Part shown: in pieces, positions 1-8,658 of the stretch
How the letters are laid out: every line of letters starts with the position of its first letter
Position numbering within the stretch: the first letter of the stretch is position 1
Source: Terriglobia bacterium
GTDB lineage: Bacteria > Acidobacteriota > Terriglobia > Versatilivoradales > Versatilivoraceae
DNA: 64,000 nucleotides
Direction of reading: 5' to 3'
Assembly (NCBI GenBank): GCA_022452285.1
Contig: JAKUNG010000019.1
Span: 26,571 to 90,570 of the forward strand
Notes under the pieces: generated by a model
Databases searched by the model: none
What the model saw: the letters and a program-made list of their open reading frames with translations, nothing else
What the model was told of the DNA's origin: nothing
Translations under genes and position numbers: made by a program

Positions 1-135
1 ATGGAAGCTCATCATCTCTGTATGATGATGAGAGGAGTCCAAAAACAGAATAGCCAAACAGTTACGAGTTGCATGTTGGGTCGATTTAAGACTGATAGTA
101 AGACACGAAATGAATTTCTAGAATTCCTCAAATAA
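1..135 (+). CDS. folE: GTP cyclohydrolase I, C-terminal fragment (runs off left edge)
   Basis: The frame starting at base 1 is open to TAA at 133-135 and encodes 44 residues. It contains [25 protein letters not shown] and TRNEFLEFL, which match the C-terminal part of GTP cyclohydrolase I (zinc-binding Cys after His, then the MRGV segment and the terminal TR-EFL helix). The enzyme turns GTP into dihydroneopterin triphosphate, the first step of folate/pterin synthesis. It is too short for the ORF track. The first ATG here is almost certainly an internal Met, because the catalytic core lies upstream of the window. It ends 56 bases from the convergent M28 peptidase gene. Confidence 0.88.
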   Translation: MEAHHLCMMMRGVQKQNSQTVTSCMLGRFKTDSKTRNEFLEFLK

Positions 136-137
136 TA

Positions 138-161
138 TTTCAGTATTTATCTGTACTGGAA
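138..161. terminator. Small hairpin between convergent folE and M28 peptidase genes
   Basis: TTTCAGTA and TACTGGAA form an 8-bp stem with one G-U pair and an 8-base loop, just after the folE stop. Its position between two convergent genes fits a terminator, but there is no strong T-run directly after it. Confidence 0.3.
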
Positions 162-191
162 GTAGATCAACTAAAACTGATGTGCTGTAGT

Positions 192-1112
192 TTAATTTTT
201 GGTGGCAATTTTTTCGATTGTTCGAATAATAATTTCTCCAACAATTAGTAAACTTTTTACACTAATTTTGTCTATAGTATCTTGGGGAGTATGCCAGTAA
301 CGGTTGTTTTTTCCAAATTCATAATCAATGAGGTTTACAGAAGGAATTCCAGCTTTGAGAAATGGAATGTGGTCGTCAATTATAGTCTTAGGTGCAACAG
401 CCAGATGGTTAGAATAGCCAAGTTCCATAGCAGAGTCCCAGACTAAATCCATTAGCCAGGTAGTTGATGACCTATCTCTTTCCAGAATTAAGTTTTTGTC
501 TCCAACCATGTCAGTTAGAATCATTGCCTTGATTAGGCTTACTTGCCTACGAGATTTAAGACGTTCGACAAAATACCTGCTCCCATAGAGGCTATCCGTT
601 GAGCTCCAGATTTTTTGAGCTTCTTCGCCATCAAAAAAAACAAACCAAAAAGAAAAATTCCATTGTTGTTTTGAAAGAACTCGGGCTAATTCCAACAAAA
701 GTCCAGAACTCGATCCACCATCATTAGCGCCCAAGAAAACGCCTGATTCCATAGGGAGGGTATCGTAGTGTGATGCAAGAATTATCACATCATTTGTTAT
801 TCCCTTTTTTGCCCGTGCAATGATGTTTTTCATGGGAATGTTTCCGTTGGGAGTTAATGCCAAGAAATTTTGGTGCTCGACATCTAGGTGAAGATTTTTA
901 AGAGTTTTTGTGAGGTAGGCCTGAGATTTTTTTATTCCAGGAGAGGCGGGAGGACGTGGTCCGAAGCTGACTAGTCGTTGAACATGGGCATAGGCTTTTT
1001 CACCACTCAATGGACTTACTTCTGGGGTAGTTTGACTTAGACCAATCCCACAGTTCAAAAAAAATACAACCTGCAACCAATGAATAACTATTGTGTTTTT
1101 TTTATTAAACAT
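192..1112 (-). CDS. Secreted M28-family zinc peptidase / glutaminyl cyclase-like
   Basis: 306 residues with a hydrophobic N-terminus consistent with a signal peptide (about 8-27), so it is probably periplasmic. The co-catalytic zinc motifs of M28 are all visible in order: ASHYDT, GANDGGSSSG, FFDGEEA, TDMVGD and, near the end, YWHTPQDT. The segment DDHIPFLKAGIP and the overall length resemble the glutaminyl-peptide cyclotransferase branch of M28 as much as aminopeptidases. The likely role is therefore either removing N-terminal residues or cyclising N-terminal Gln; sequence alone does not decide. It is the last gene of the minus-strand run that begins with the ECF sigma factor, 15 bases after the preceding gene. 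Confidence 0.85.
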   Translation of the reverse strand: MFNKKNTIVIHWLQVVFFLNCGIGLSQTTPEVSPLSGEKAYAHVQRLVSFGPRPPASPGIKKSQAYLTKTLKNLHLDVEHQNFLALTPNGNIPMKNIIARAKKGITNDVIILASHYDTLPMESGVFLGANDGGSSSGLLLELARVLSKQQWNFSFWFVFFDGEEAQKIWSSTDSLYGSRYFVERLKSRRQVSLIKAMILTDMVGDKNLILERDRSSTTWLMDLVWDSAMELGYSNHLAVAPKTIIDDHIPFLKAGIPSVNLIDYEFGKNNRYWHTPQDTIDKISVKSLLIVGEIIIRTIEKIATKN

Positions 1113-1127
1113 TTTAAAAACTATGAT

Positions 1128-1958
1128 TTAATTTCTGATAACTTCAATTTCTGATTTAGGAATAGACAATTTTTTTAGTCTGTGATTCAAGTCTATCCAA
1201 AGATTAACCTCGAGATCCCCTACATTGACCAATAAACGCTGTAAGTCATAATTTTTATTGTTTATCTCTATATCTTCTATCCCTTGATCAGAAATGATAA
1301 TACCTCCAGCTATAAACTGTTGAGGAATGAAACCCAGGAATTTTTGTATGCCACCGTCAGAAAAATTGTAACGTTTTGCTAATATCAAATAATGGTGAAA
1401 GACATTGTCATCTAAAATCATCACATCTTTTTTTAATTCAATCCGTTTTTTATCTAATTGAGCATCATTGGAGAAATAGGTTACATGACTTCGGTCAGGG
1501 AGAAACCTTACTCTAGCTCTGTTTTGGCTAGAGCCAACCTCTTGAGTTATCTCGTAGGAAGTAGGCTCAAAATGCTCATTAAACTGAAGTTTTGTATTGA
1601 TGAAGAAGGTTACGGAAGTATTAGAATTTGAAGGTGATGTTGGTTGTTTGATTTCTTGATCTGATCTATTTAAAGTTCCAGGTTTTTTTTTATTAATGGT
1701 TAACTCAGTGAAACTGCTAGATCTGTAAGTAGTAGTTTGCCCTGTAATAGAAAAGTTTTCATAACCAATTGTTTCTCCAGAAAACAAAATATTGAATTGT
1801 CCATGTTCATTACCAGAATATGTGATTTCGGGAGGATCTTCAGGAAGATCTTCTGTAACAGACTGGTTTGAATCCTGACAATGAACTGAGATGTTGACAG
1901 AAAAGCTAAAAAACAATGAGATTAAAAAGAATTTGTACAAAGAAGTTATTATTTTCAT
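1128..1958 (-). CDS. Secreted protein of unknown function
   Basis: 276 residues. A hydrophobic segment at about 9-27 ending near a Cys (VHCQ) suggests a signal peptide. The mature part is rich in beta-type sequence: GQFNILFSGETIGYENFSI near the start, and a C-terminal half with LLVNVGDLEVNLWIDLNHR. That ending resembles proteins in which a stored or modified value is read out by a beta-sandwich (DUF3108/DUF6134-like), but I do not recognise the family with confidence. It lies 27 bases after aroK and 15 before the M28 peptidase, so it is probably co-transcribed with them. Confidence 0.7.
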   Translation of the reverse strand: MKIITSLYKFFLISLFFSFSVNISVHCQDSNQSVTEDLPEDPPEITYSGNEHGQFNILFSGETIGYENFSITGQTTTYRSSSFTELTINKKKPGTLNRSDQEIKQPTSPSNSNTSVTFFINTKLQFNEHFEPTSYEITQEVGSSQNRARVRFLPDRSHVTYFSNDAQLDKKRIELKKDVMILDDNVFHHYLILAKRYNFSDGGIQKFLGFIPQQFIAGGIIISDQGIEDIEINNKNYDLQRLLVNVGDLEVNLWIDLNHRLKKLSIPKSEIEVIRN

Positions 1959-1985
1959 GGTTTAAGATCAAATTCTATTTACTAA

Positions 1986-2483
1986 TCAAAAATGGCCTTT
2001 TAACAAAATGTTATCCACAATTTGATCAGGAGATAAAGAAGCATTTATCTCTAAATCCGTTTGAGCATATATTGGCAATCTCTTGAAATATAGGTTTTTG
2101 ATAGAGCTTCTGTCTTGAAATAAAGGACGGTTATCATCTATAGGACATCTCTGTAAAACTGTTTCTAAAGGTAGGTTAAGAAAGATAGAAAACCCTAATT
2201 GTTTAATAAGAGAACGGTTTTTTTCTTCAATAAAAGTTCCTCCTCCTAGTGCAACCACGCAGTTTGGAAAATGATCTACTCCTTTTAAGGCTTCTGTTTC
2301 TAGTTGTCGAAAAAATGGTTCGCCTTTAGATTTAAAAATTTGGTGAATAGGATCACCAAAAGATTTTTCAATTTCTTTATCTAGATCTATGAAAGGCCAG
2401 GCCAGCTTCATTGCAAGGGATGCACCGACTGTTGATTTGCCAGCACCCATAAAACCAACTAGAAATATACGAGTCAAAAGCAT
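1986..2483 (-). CDS. aroK: Shikimate kinase
   Basis: 165 residues, typical length. It phosphorylates the 3-hydroxyl of shikimate with ATP in the common aromatic pathway (cytoplasm). Visible features: Walker A GFMGAGKST at residues 10-18, the DLDKEIE shikimate-binding Asp segment, FRQLETEAL, the glycine-rich VALGGGTF, and the lid Arg in DNRPLF. All key residues are present. It sits between a DUF4097 protein and a secreted unknown in a minus-strand run, an unusual place for an aro gene; no other aro gene is in the window. Confidence 0.95.
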   Translation of the reverse strand: MLLTRIFLVGFMGAGKSTVGASLAMKLAWPFIDLDKEIEKSFGDPIHQIFKSKGEPFFRQLETEALKGVDHFPNCVVALGGGTFIEEKNRSLIKQLGFSIFLNLPLETVLQRCPIDDNRPLFQDRSSIKNLYFKRLPIYAQTDLEINASLSPDQIVDNILLKGHF

Positions 2484-2549
2484 CTTAAAAAAAGGCCTAG
2501 TAATTTTGGACTTAGGTTAATATTGGGGAAACATAACTAAACTTTTAGC

Positions 2550-3416
2550 CTACCATTCTTTAGGAATCTGATGCTTAATTTGAATTTTTCCACTGAACGT
2601 GGAGAGATGAACTGTAGCCTGTCCTTTGTTTGAAGTTCCGAGAAGAGATTGAAAGTTGTTGAATAAGGGTCTATGTTGCTTAGACCGGATGGGCAAATTT
2701 GATTTAATACTACCCTTTACAGTGCGTACATCCCATTCTACAGAAGCAGTTTTTGTACAAATCACAGATATTCCTCCACCAGTGCTGGAAAGATTGTAGG
2801 AGCCACCATCAATAAAATTACCTCGATAGAAAATACTACCAAGTGTTGAGTTTGCTTTAACATTGTCACTCTGTAATTGTTCAAAAATTATATTAGCCCC
2901 CACTGTAGTCGCCTGTATAGTTCCTTTAGATCGGGAAACTTTAACAACTTTTTCACCCGAAGAACGAGCGTTAAGATACCCATCGATTTTCGTCACTTTT
3001 ACGGCAGCATCTACCACATCTACAGTAACCTGTCCTTTAACGTTACTTATAAAGACATCACCAATATCGTTTCTGATCTGTAAATTTGAGTTTTCTGGTA
3101 TATATAGTTCATAATCAACCAAAGTTTCTTTTGAACTCGCCCTCTCATTCAGTACGTGACTCGCTATATAAACTCGATTCGGGGTGGCTTCAACATCGAC
3201 CTCAACATTTTCAGAATAATGAGTAGAAATCAGTTTGACAGAGGAGTTAGCCCAACCTTGAGCAGAAATTTCACCAGAATAGTTGATTAGGGTTATTGTT
3301 GGCATTTTTTCTACTTCAAATTGTTGTTCTTCCCGATTTTTTGCACTAACAAAAATGGAAAAGAATATTAAAACTACCATAGAAAAAAGGACTTTTGAAA
3401 ACGATGAATTAGACAT
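2550..3416 (-). CDS. Exported DUF4097-type beta-helix protein
   Basis: 288 residues with an N-terminal hydrophobic signal (about 8-25, ending SAK). The rest consists of short repeating beta strands of the DUF4097/DUF2807 kind (putative adhesin): for example IRNDIGDVFISNVKG, then VDVVDAAVKVTKIDG, then VKANSTLGSIFYRG and ISVICTKTASVEW. The fold is predicted to be a right-handed beta helix. In many bacteria such proteins are encoded directly beside ECF sigma/anti-sigma pairs, as here (32 bases after the anti-sigma gene), and may act in envelope-stress sensing. Molecular function is unknown. Confidence 0.8.
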   Translation of the reverse strand: MSNSSFSKVLFSMVVLIFFSIFVSAKNREEQQFEVEKMPTITLINYSGEISAQGWANSSVKLISTHYSENVEVDVEATPNRVYIASHVLNERASSKETLVDYELYIPENSNLQIRNDIGDVFISNVKGQVTVDVVDAAVKVTKIDGYLNARSSGEKVVKVSRSKGTIQATTVGANIIFEQLQSDNVKANSTLGSIFYRGNFIDGGSYNLSSTGGGISVICTKTASVEWDVRTVKGSIKSNLPIRSKQHRPLFNNFQSLLGTSNKGQATVHLSTFSGKIQIKHQIPKEW

Positions 3417-3448
3417 TTGAACTTTAAGATTCCCTTCCTTAGGTTTAT

Positions 3449-4138
3449 TTAGAGTAAAGAACCAGACGTAAGTAGAGTCTGCATAAGATCTACTTTTTTT
3501 TTGTATGCAGCTAGCAAATAATGGTGGACTAAAGGGTTTTGAGGATCATTTTTAAGAGCTTGTTTACATTTATTAAGAATTGAATCCATGGTCACTAGGT
3601 TGTCAGTAAAAATCTTTGCCAAAACAGGGTCTAAAGTTTCTAACTTATTTTTTGCAACAACATTTAGTTTTTCTATTGCTATCCTGTAGTTTGATTCAGC
3701 TTGTCTTAGTTGGTCTATAAGTTCCTCTTCATGAGAGCGAACAATTGTTGGATCAATAGTTACTAGTGGGTTTTTTATATAGGCATATACTACCAAAAAA
3801 CAAACGAGTATGAGTAAGGCGAAGATAGCATTGTTCCAGCCTAGCTTTGAAGAAGAAAAAGGATTTGACAGAATCTTTTCAAAAAGCGTTCTCCTAGGTT
3901 TAGAGTAGATAAAACCCTCGGCAGATAACTGTGAACGCAGATTAGTCCAAACCCTTTCTGGTGGGTTAATAGGTTCCAATAATTGAACGTTTTGTTTTAT
4001 TGATTTTAATTCGTTCAAAAAAGCTGAACAAGCTGCACATGTCTCTAAGTGACTTTTTAACTCATCGACCTGTGTTAAATCTAAATCGCCGTCAATCCAC
4101 TGGGAACAATTTTCTTGAATATCGATGCACTTGTTCAT
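3449..4138 (-). CDS. Membrane anti-sigma factor with zf-HC2 zinc-finger domain
   Basis: 229 residues. The N-terminus holds the anti-sigma zinc motif HLETCAACSAF (H-x3-C-x2-C) at about 31-39, which binds the cognate ECF sigma factor on the cytoplasmic side. One transmembrane helix lies at about 103-122 (NAIFALLILVCFLVVYAYI). A helical, Glu/Lys/Leu-rich C-terminal region follows, probably periplasmic and a sensor or dimerisation segment. The gene starts 61 bases after the ECF sigma gene on the same strand, the classic arrangement of a sigma/anti-sigma pair. The signal it senses cannot be read from sequence. Confidence 0.88.
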   Translation of the reverse strand: MNKCIDIQENCSQWIDGDLDLTQVDELKSHLETCAACSAFLNELKSIKQNVQLLEPINPPERVWTNLRSQLSAEGFIYSKPRRTLFEKILSNPFSSSKLGWNNAIFALLILVCFLVVYAYIKNPLVTIDPTIVRSHEEELIDQLRQAESNYRIAIEKLNVVAKNKLETLDPVLAKIFTDNLVTMDSILNKCKQALKNDPQNPLVHHYLLAAYKKKVDLMQTLLTSGSLL

Positions 4139-4199
4139 TTTAAAATATTTTTACCTACCTCAGTTAATTTTTAGATGCTTCTATGGGTTCAATAGTTGC

Positions 4200-4760
4200 C
4201 TATTTATTTTGTTTCTTTTTATTTTTTAAATGTAGTCTCAATCTAAGTCGGGCTTTAAAGAGTTGTGACTTTGAATTGCCAATAGAGCATCCAACAATAT
4301 CAGCAATTTCATGATGTTCATAACCCTCTACATCATGCAAAATAAAAATTGTTCTGTAACCTTTTGGAAGAGTTGAAATTGCTTTTTCTAAGGTTAAGCG
4401 GTCTACTGCACCTATCAACTGGATATCATCTGATCCGAATTCTTTTTTTGAAAATGATTCATCATTTTCCGGTTCTTTATCTATTGAAACCTGCGTAGGT
4501 CGCTTTTTCCTAATTCGCATTAAAACAATGTTTACTGTTAGACGATGTAACCATGTTGAAAATTCGGAATCTCCTCTAAATGTACTAATCTTTCGGAATA
4601 GTTGCATAAAAGATTCTTGGGTTAGATCTTCTGCTTCCTCAGGGTTGCGAACCATTCTTAGGCATAAGGAGTACACTCTTTGTTTATGCATGTTATAAAG
4701 TATCTCAAAGGCATCTGAATTTCCAGAGATACATCCTTTAATAGCTTCTGATTCGTTCAT
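4200..4760 (-). CDS. ECF RNA polymerase sigma factor (RpoE-like)
   Basis: 186 residues with sigma-70 region 2 ([20 protein letters not shown], then [19 protein letters not shown]) and region 4 ([25 protein letters not shown] followed by [17 protein letters not shown], the helix-turn-helix that reads the -35 box). It lacks regions 1 and 3, as ECF sigmas do. It is the first gene of a minus-strand run with its anti-sigma factor and a DUF4097 protein. The run probably includes aroK and two secreted proteins too, since gaps are short. Auto-regulation is expected for such modules but I could not identify a matching promoter. Confidence 0.93.
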   Translation of the reverse strand: MNESEAIKGCISGNSDAFEILYNMHKQRVYSLCLRMVRNPEEAEDLTQESFMQLFRKISTFRGDSEFSTWLHRLTVNIVLMRIRKKRPTQVSIDKEPENDESFSKKEFGSDDIQLIGAVDRLTLEKAISTLPKGYRTIFILHDVEGYEHHEIADIVGCSIGNSKSQLFKARLRLRLHLKNKKKQNK

Positions 4761-5192
4761 TTAAAAGGGTTGCCTTTATTAATCAGAAGTACCAGTCCAT
4801 TGATGAATTAATACTTCTAGAAAAAAAACAAAGTATAACGATAAAATTTTCTTATTTCATGGGATTAACATTCAAATCATTTTTAGGAGTTTACTTAAAC
4901 TTGTATTTAAATGCCAAAATATAGAGAAATTTTAGCAACATTCGTTGGGAAGCTTTTTTTCTAGTTCTAACGGTTATTTTCTAAATAATGTAGTTGATTA
5001 TAAAATATTTATTAAATTTTTTCTTAGGTATTGAAAAAGAAAAGGTTAGGATGCTGCTAACTTGACTTGAAAGTATGTTTCAGATAGGGTTGTGCACGGT
5101 TATCTTCTAATGTTCTGGAGTCGTTTGATTCGTTGTATGCAGATTTTTCCAAAGATTTTAATTTTAAGGTTAGCGATTCGGTTATAGTTTTC
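4761..5192. other. Intergenic region between divergent sigma factor and nrdR genes
   Basis: About 430 bases, very AT-rich, with no convincing gene. It must carry the promoters of both divergent genes. An inverted repeat AGAAGTA/TACTTCT (4785-4791 and 4812-4818) lies 25-58 bases upstream of the sigma start. I could not find a repeated NrdR-box-like palindrome or a clear ECF -35/-10 pair. Confidence 0.5.
4785..4818. repeat. Inverted repeat upstream of the ECF sigma gene
   Basis: Seven-base perfect arms AGAAGTA and TACTTCT separated by 20 bases, inside the leader of the sigma operon. It could be an operator or a leader hairpin; chance is possible at this arm length. Confidence 0.3.
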
Positions 5193-5645
5193 ATGAAATG
5201 CCCATTCTGTGGTCACATAGAAGATAAAGTAGTTGATTCAAGAGAGAGTCGCGAGGGAGATGCCATTCGTCGTCGACGTGAGTGTCTAAGTTGTAATCGG
5301 AGGTTCACAAGTTATGAGAAAATTGCCGAGATTCCTCATAAGGTAATAAAAAAGGATGGAATCCGCGAAAATTTTGATAGACAGAAGCTTATGCTTGGCA
5401 TTACCAAGGCCTGTGAGAAACGTCCTGTTAGTAACAACCAACTTGAATTGCTTGTTGATGAACTCGAATTATTTGTTCATGAATCTTCTGATCGTGAGCG
5501 GAGTACGACAGAAATTGGGGAAATGCTAATGGAGAGGCTTCGACAACTTGATAAAGTAGCCTATGTGAGGTTTGCTTCTGTTCATATGGGTTTTACCGAA
5601 CAAGAATTTATGGCAGAACTGCGTGAGTTACTTGAAATCAAATGA
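5193..5645 (+). CDS. nrdR: Transcriptional repressor NrdR
   Basis: Represses ribonucleotide reductase genes in response to ATP/dATP binding. The N-terminal zinc ribbon is complete (MKCPFCGHIEDKV then CLSCNRRFTSYE). It is followed by the ATP-cone domain (PHKVIKKDGIRENFDRQKLMLGI and the conserved VAYVRFASVH). The ORF track starts at 5133, but every NrdR begins at the zinc ribbon, so I chose the ATG at 5193, giving 150 residues, the family's usual length. No ribonucleotide reductase gene is in the window, so its targets are elsewhere. Confidence 0.95.
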   Translation: MKCPFCGHIEDKVVDSRESREGDAIRRRRECLSCNRRFTSYEKIAEIPHKVIKKDGIRENFDRQKLMLGITKACEKRPVSNNQLELLVDELELFVHESSDRERSTTEIGEMLMERLRQLDKVAYVRFASVHMGFTEQEFMAELRELLEIK

Positions 5646-5753
5646 TTTGAACTTGAATAGGGTTTAGATTCCAAAAAAATCAATAGAGATTGAAAGCATA
5701 GAATCTATAGTTAGAACTAATAGAAAGAAAGTTTAACTGATTCTTAGTGTGGT

Positions 5754-5770
5754 AAAAGCAGTTTGCTTTT
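5754..5770 (+). terminator. Short hairpin downstream of nrdR
   Basis: AAAAGCA-GTT-TGCTTTT makes a 7-bp stem ending in T residues, about 110 bases after nrdR. The loop is small and the stem AT-rich, so termination strength is doubtful. Confidence 0.3.
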
Positions 5771-5910
5771 GGAGGAATCTAAATTTAAAAATAGTTTCAT
5801 AGTAGGTTTGTCTGACAGACAGAAAACCCCATAAAAGTTTTCATTAAGGTTAATTCACTAGAAATTATGTGTTTACTTGGGTGTCCATGTGTTACTAGGA
5901 ATGGATTGTT

Positions 5911-6924
5911 ATGTCAGCTAGTCCCCAGAACCAAAGCGAGTTAAAGCTAGTCAAACAGGTCCAAAGACTAGCTGACCAGCATCTTCCAAAAAAAACAGAA
6001 CAAATAGCTCTTCAAATTGGAGATGATGCTGCTGCATTAACCCAATATCCAGGCAAACTAACTTTAATTTCAACTGACGCTTTAGTGGAAGGCATTCACT
6101 TTGATTTGCATTATATGTGCCCAGAAGATCTTGGATGGAAGGTATTAGCTGTTAATCTCAGTGATATTGCAGCTATGGGAGGCAATCCAATAGGTTTTAC
6201 TATTTCCATAGCTGTCCCGCCACTTAAATCTGGGGCCTTTTTAACTCGTATGTACAAAGGTATGATGGAGCTAGCTACAAACACTAAAACGGTTTTGCTT
6301 GGAGGAGATACCAGCGCATCTCCAGGACCTGTATTTTTGAATTTAACAATTTTGGGTAATGTTAAACCAACAGAATTGATAACTCGAAAAGGAGCTCAAC
6401 CTGGGGACAAAATTTTTGTGACTGGTGAGTTAGGAGTGTCAGCAATTGGTTTAGAATTATTGCGTCTTGGTGCAGTAAGATCAAAAGCTGTTACTCATTT
6501 AATGAGTCAACATCTTCGCCCTCAACCGAGAATTAAAGTCGGACGATGGTTGGCTAAGAATCATTGTGCTTCAGCTCTTCTTGATCTCAGTGATGGACTT
6601 TCTACTGATTTATCCCATCTTTGTAAAGCGAGTAACGTAGGCGCTGTTATTGACTCAAAAAAAATCCCTCTTCCTACAGTGAACTCTACTATGAGTTCGT
6701 TGGTTAGTAAACCATTGCTAGATTATGGTCTTAATGGTGGTGAAGACTATGAACTATTATTTTCAGTCCCAGCAAAAAAAGAAATTCAGGTTCCTAATAA
6801 AATAGAGGGTGTTACTGTCAAACAAATAGGTTATGTTACGGATAAGCCTGAAATCTGTTTGACAAATGAAGAAGGTCGGGTAAGACCTCTTCTACCTCAA
6901 GGCTTTGATCATTTTAGAGGCTAA
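5911..6924 (+). CDS. thiL: Thiamine-monophosphate kinase
   Basis: 337 residues, PurM/ThiL superfamily. It phosphorylates thiamine phosphate to thiamine pyrophosphate using ATP (cytoplasm). Motifs seen: QIGDDAA near residue 37, STDALVEGIHFD, the hallmark LSDIAAMGGNP, LLGGDTSASPG, LLDLSDGLSTDL and NGGEDYELLF. All the metal- and nucleotide-binding acidic residues are present. It is preceded by an AGGA sequence. No TPP riboswitch or other thi gene is visible nearby. The next gene starts 32 bases downstream and may be co-transcribed. Confidence 0.96.
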   Translation: MSASPQNQSELKLVKQVQRLADQHLPKKTEQIALQIGDDAAALTQYPGKLTLISTDALVEGIHFDLHYMCPEDLGWKVLAVNLSDIAAMGGNPIGFTISIAVPPLKSGAFLTRMYKGMMELATNTKTVLLGGDTSASPGPVFLNLTILGNVKPTELITRKGAQPGDKIFVTGELGVSAIGLELLRLGAVRSKAVTHLMSQHLRPQPRIKVGRWLAKNHCASALLDLSDGLSTDLSHLCKASNVGAVIDSKKIPLPTVNSTMSSLVSKPLLDYGLNGGEDYELLFSVPAKKEIQVPNKIEGVTVKQIGYVTDKPEICLTNEEGRVRPLLPQGFDHFRG

Positions 6925-6956
6925 GGTGACTTTACTTCCGATATAAAGAGGTTTTA

Positions 6957-8441
6957 ATGTATAACGCTCGCATCTTTCAATTTATTTACTTATTAAGTTT
7001 CATAATTTTTAATCACTACGCCTTAGCACAGTCATCCCCGATCATGATTCAAGGAGACATAAGGGTTTTTACCGTTATGGCTGCATTAAGGACTGCAGGC
7101 TTCGATGAAGGATTACTCTCTATTCACCCAGCTGGACAAGAGATAGCCCGAGAATTTCAGAAAATTCCCAACCCACTGAAGAAAAAACTAAAGAACTTTT
7201 ATGAAACTCATCGACAAAAAGGGAGCATAGAAGATCAAATTACTAGTTATATCTCGCTTGCTCTAGTTTTAGAAGGTCCTCCGAATTTCAAGCCGTTAAT
7301 TTCTCTTGGTCAGTTACCTCCAGACGCATGGACAGTAACAGGGTTCTCTAATCTTCTAAAAGAATTTTACTCTTCTGCTAAAGTTGAGGCTGTTTGGAGT
7401 CGATACAGACATCTTTATAGGCGTGCGATTATAGCCTACCGACCAGTTGTCAACGACCTTATTTTGAAGGCTGAAGGATATCTAAGAATAAGTTCAGCAT
7501 CTTATCGCGGTCGGCAGTTGATTTTTATACCTGAATTTTTAGTTCCCCCTAAGAGTTTCAATGCTAGAACTTATCAAAGCAGTTACTATTTTCTTTTCGG
7601 ACCTTCTGAAATTTTAACGACAAAAGAAATTCGCCATCAGTTACTCCACTTTTTACTTGATCCATACACTGCTCAATATTCATTTTCAATTGACACTCGT
7701 AAGATTTTGAACGAGATGGTAAAGGATTTGGGGGAGATTTTAGGAAATTCCAACCAAGATCTTAGGGTAATGGTTACTGAAAGCTTGATCAAAGCAGTTG
7801 AAATGAGACTTGACAAAACATCGGATGGTGCTACTGAAGGTCTATTAGAAAAAGCAATTGGTTCCGGAGCACTACTAACACAGCACTTTTATGAAGGACT
7901 AAAGAAGTTCGAAACAAAAAGAGAAGGATTTAGTGTGTACTATCGCAATTTTCTTGACGATTTGGATACTGATGAAATTAGAGTTGTTCTGGAAAATTTG
8001 GACGAAAAATCGGCTCTTGTGTCTGATACAGGTTCATTATTACCAACAAAATTAGAAAGAACTATTAAACAGGCAAAAATCAGTTTAGGTAATAATAAAC
8101 TAGAAAGAGCTGAGGAACTTTTTAAATTAGTTCTTGAACGATATGATCCTAATAATGGAGATGCTTTGTATGGATTAGGAATTATTTCTGTAAATCAAAG
8201 TAATAAAATGCTTGCCAGGGATTATTTCATTAAAGCAATAGACTCGATGTCATCTCCAGATTCAATTAAAGTATGGTCCCATATTTACCTAGGAAGATTA
8301 TTTGATATAGAAAACAATCGAACAGAAGCTATTGTCCATTATTTAGCTGCTGTTCAGCTTAAGGATGATACCCGTAATGCACAAACTGTTGCTCAACAAG
8401 GTCTTGAAAGCCCCTTTAGTCCAAATCAACCTTCTCCATGA
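6957..8441 (+). CDS. Secreted TPR protein with a degenerate HxxxH motif
   Basis: 494 residues. Residues 1-24 form a signal peptide ending YALAQ. The middle part contains EIRHQLLHFLLDP (about residues 225-237), which has the spacing of an HExxH zinc-protease motif but with Gln where the catalytic Glu would be. The C-terminal 130 residues carry TPR-like repeats (AEELFKLVLERYDPNNGDALYGLGII and YLGRLFDIENNRTEAIVHY). I do not recognise a named family. A periplasmic scaffold derived from a metallopeptidase is a reasonable guess; enzymatic activity is doubtful. It lies 32 bases after thiL. Confidence 0.75.
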   Translation: MYNARIFQFIYLLSFIIFNHYALAQSSPIMIQGDIRVFTVMAALRTAGFDEGLLSIHPAGQEIAREFQKIPNPLKKKLKNFYETHRQKGSIEDQITSYISLALVLEGPPNFKPLISLGQLPPDAWTVTGFSNLLKEFYSSAKVEAVWSRYRHLYRRAIIAYRPVVNDLILKAEGYLRISSASYRGRQLIFIPEFLVPPKSFNARTYQSSYYFLFGPSEILTTKEIRHQLLHFLLDPYTAQYSFSIDTRKILNEMVKDLGEILGNSNQDLRVMVTESLIKAVEMRLDKTSDGATEGLLEKAIGSGALLTQHFYEGLKKFETKREGFSVYYRNFLDDLDTDEIRVVLENLDEKSALVSDTGSLLPTKLERTIKQAKISLGNNKLERAEELFKLVLERYDPNNGDALYGLGIISVNQSNKMLARDYFIKAIDSMSSPDSIKVWSHIYLGRLFDIENNRTEAIVHYLAAVQLKDDTRNAQTVAQQGLESPFSPNQPSP

Positions 8442-8658
8442 AGATAGGGAAATGTATTTTGTGTAGTTATTTTTCTAACGGTGTTCCTAATGTCTAAGAA
8501 TATATTAGCTTTGTAAGGAAACTTTTAGACATTACTTTTTGATTCATACGGTAAAATTAAATTAAAAAATACCGACTATTAAAGTTTTATAAGAAAATTT
8601 TGAGAATGAACCCTTCAGATTGATTTTTTTTGGGTCAAGGTTTAATCAAAACCTTTAA

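Noticed and set aside
5810-5820. Short palindrome GTCTGACAGAC upstream of thiL
   Set aside because: Five-base arms; it may be chance and has no known regulator match.
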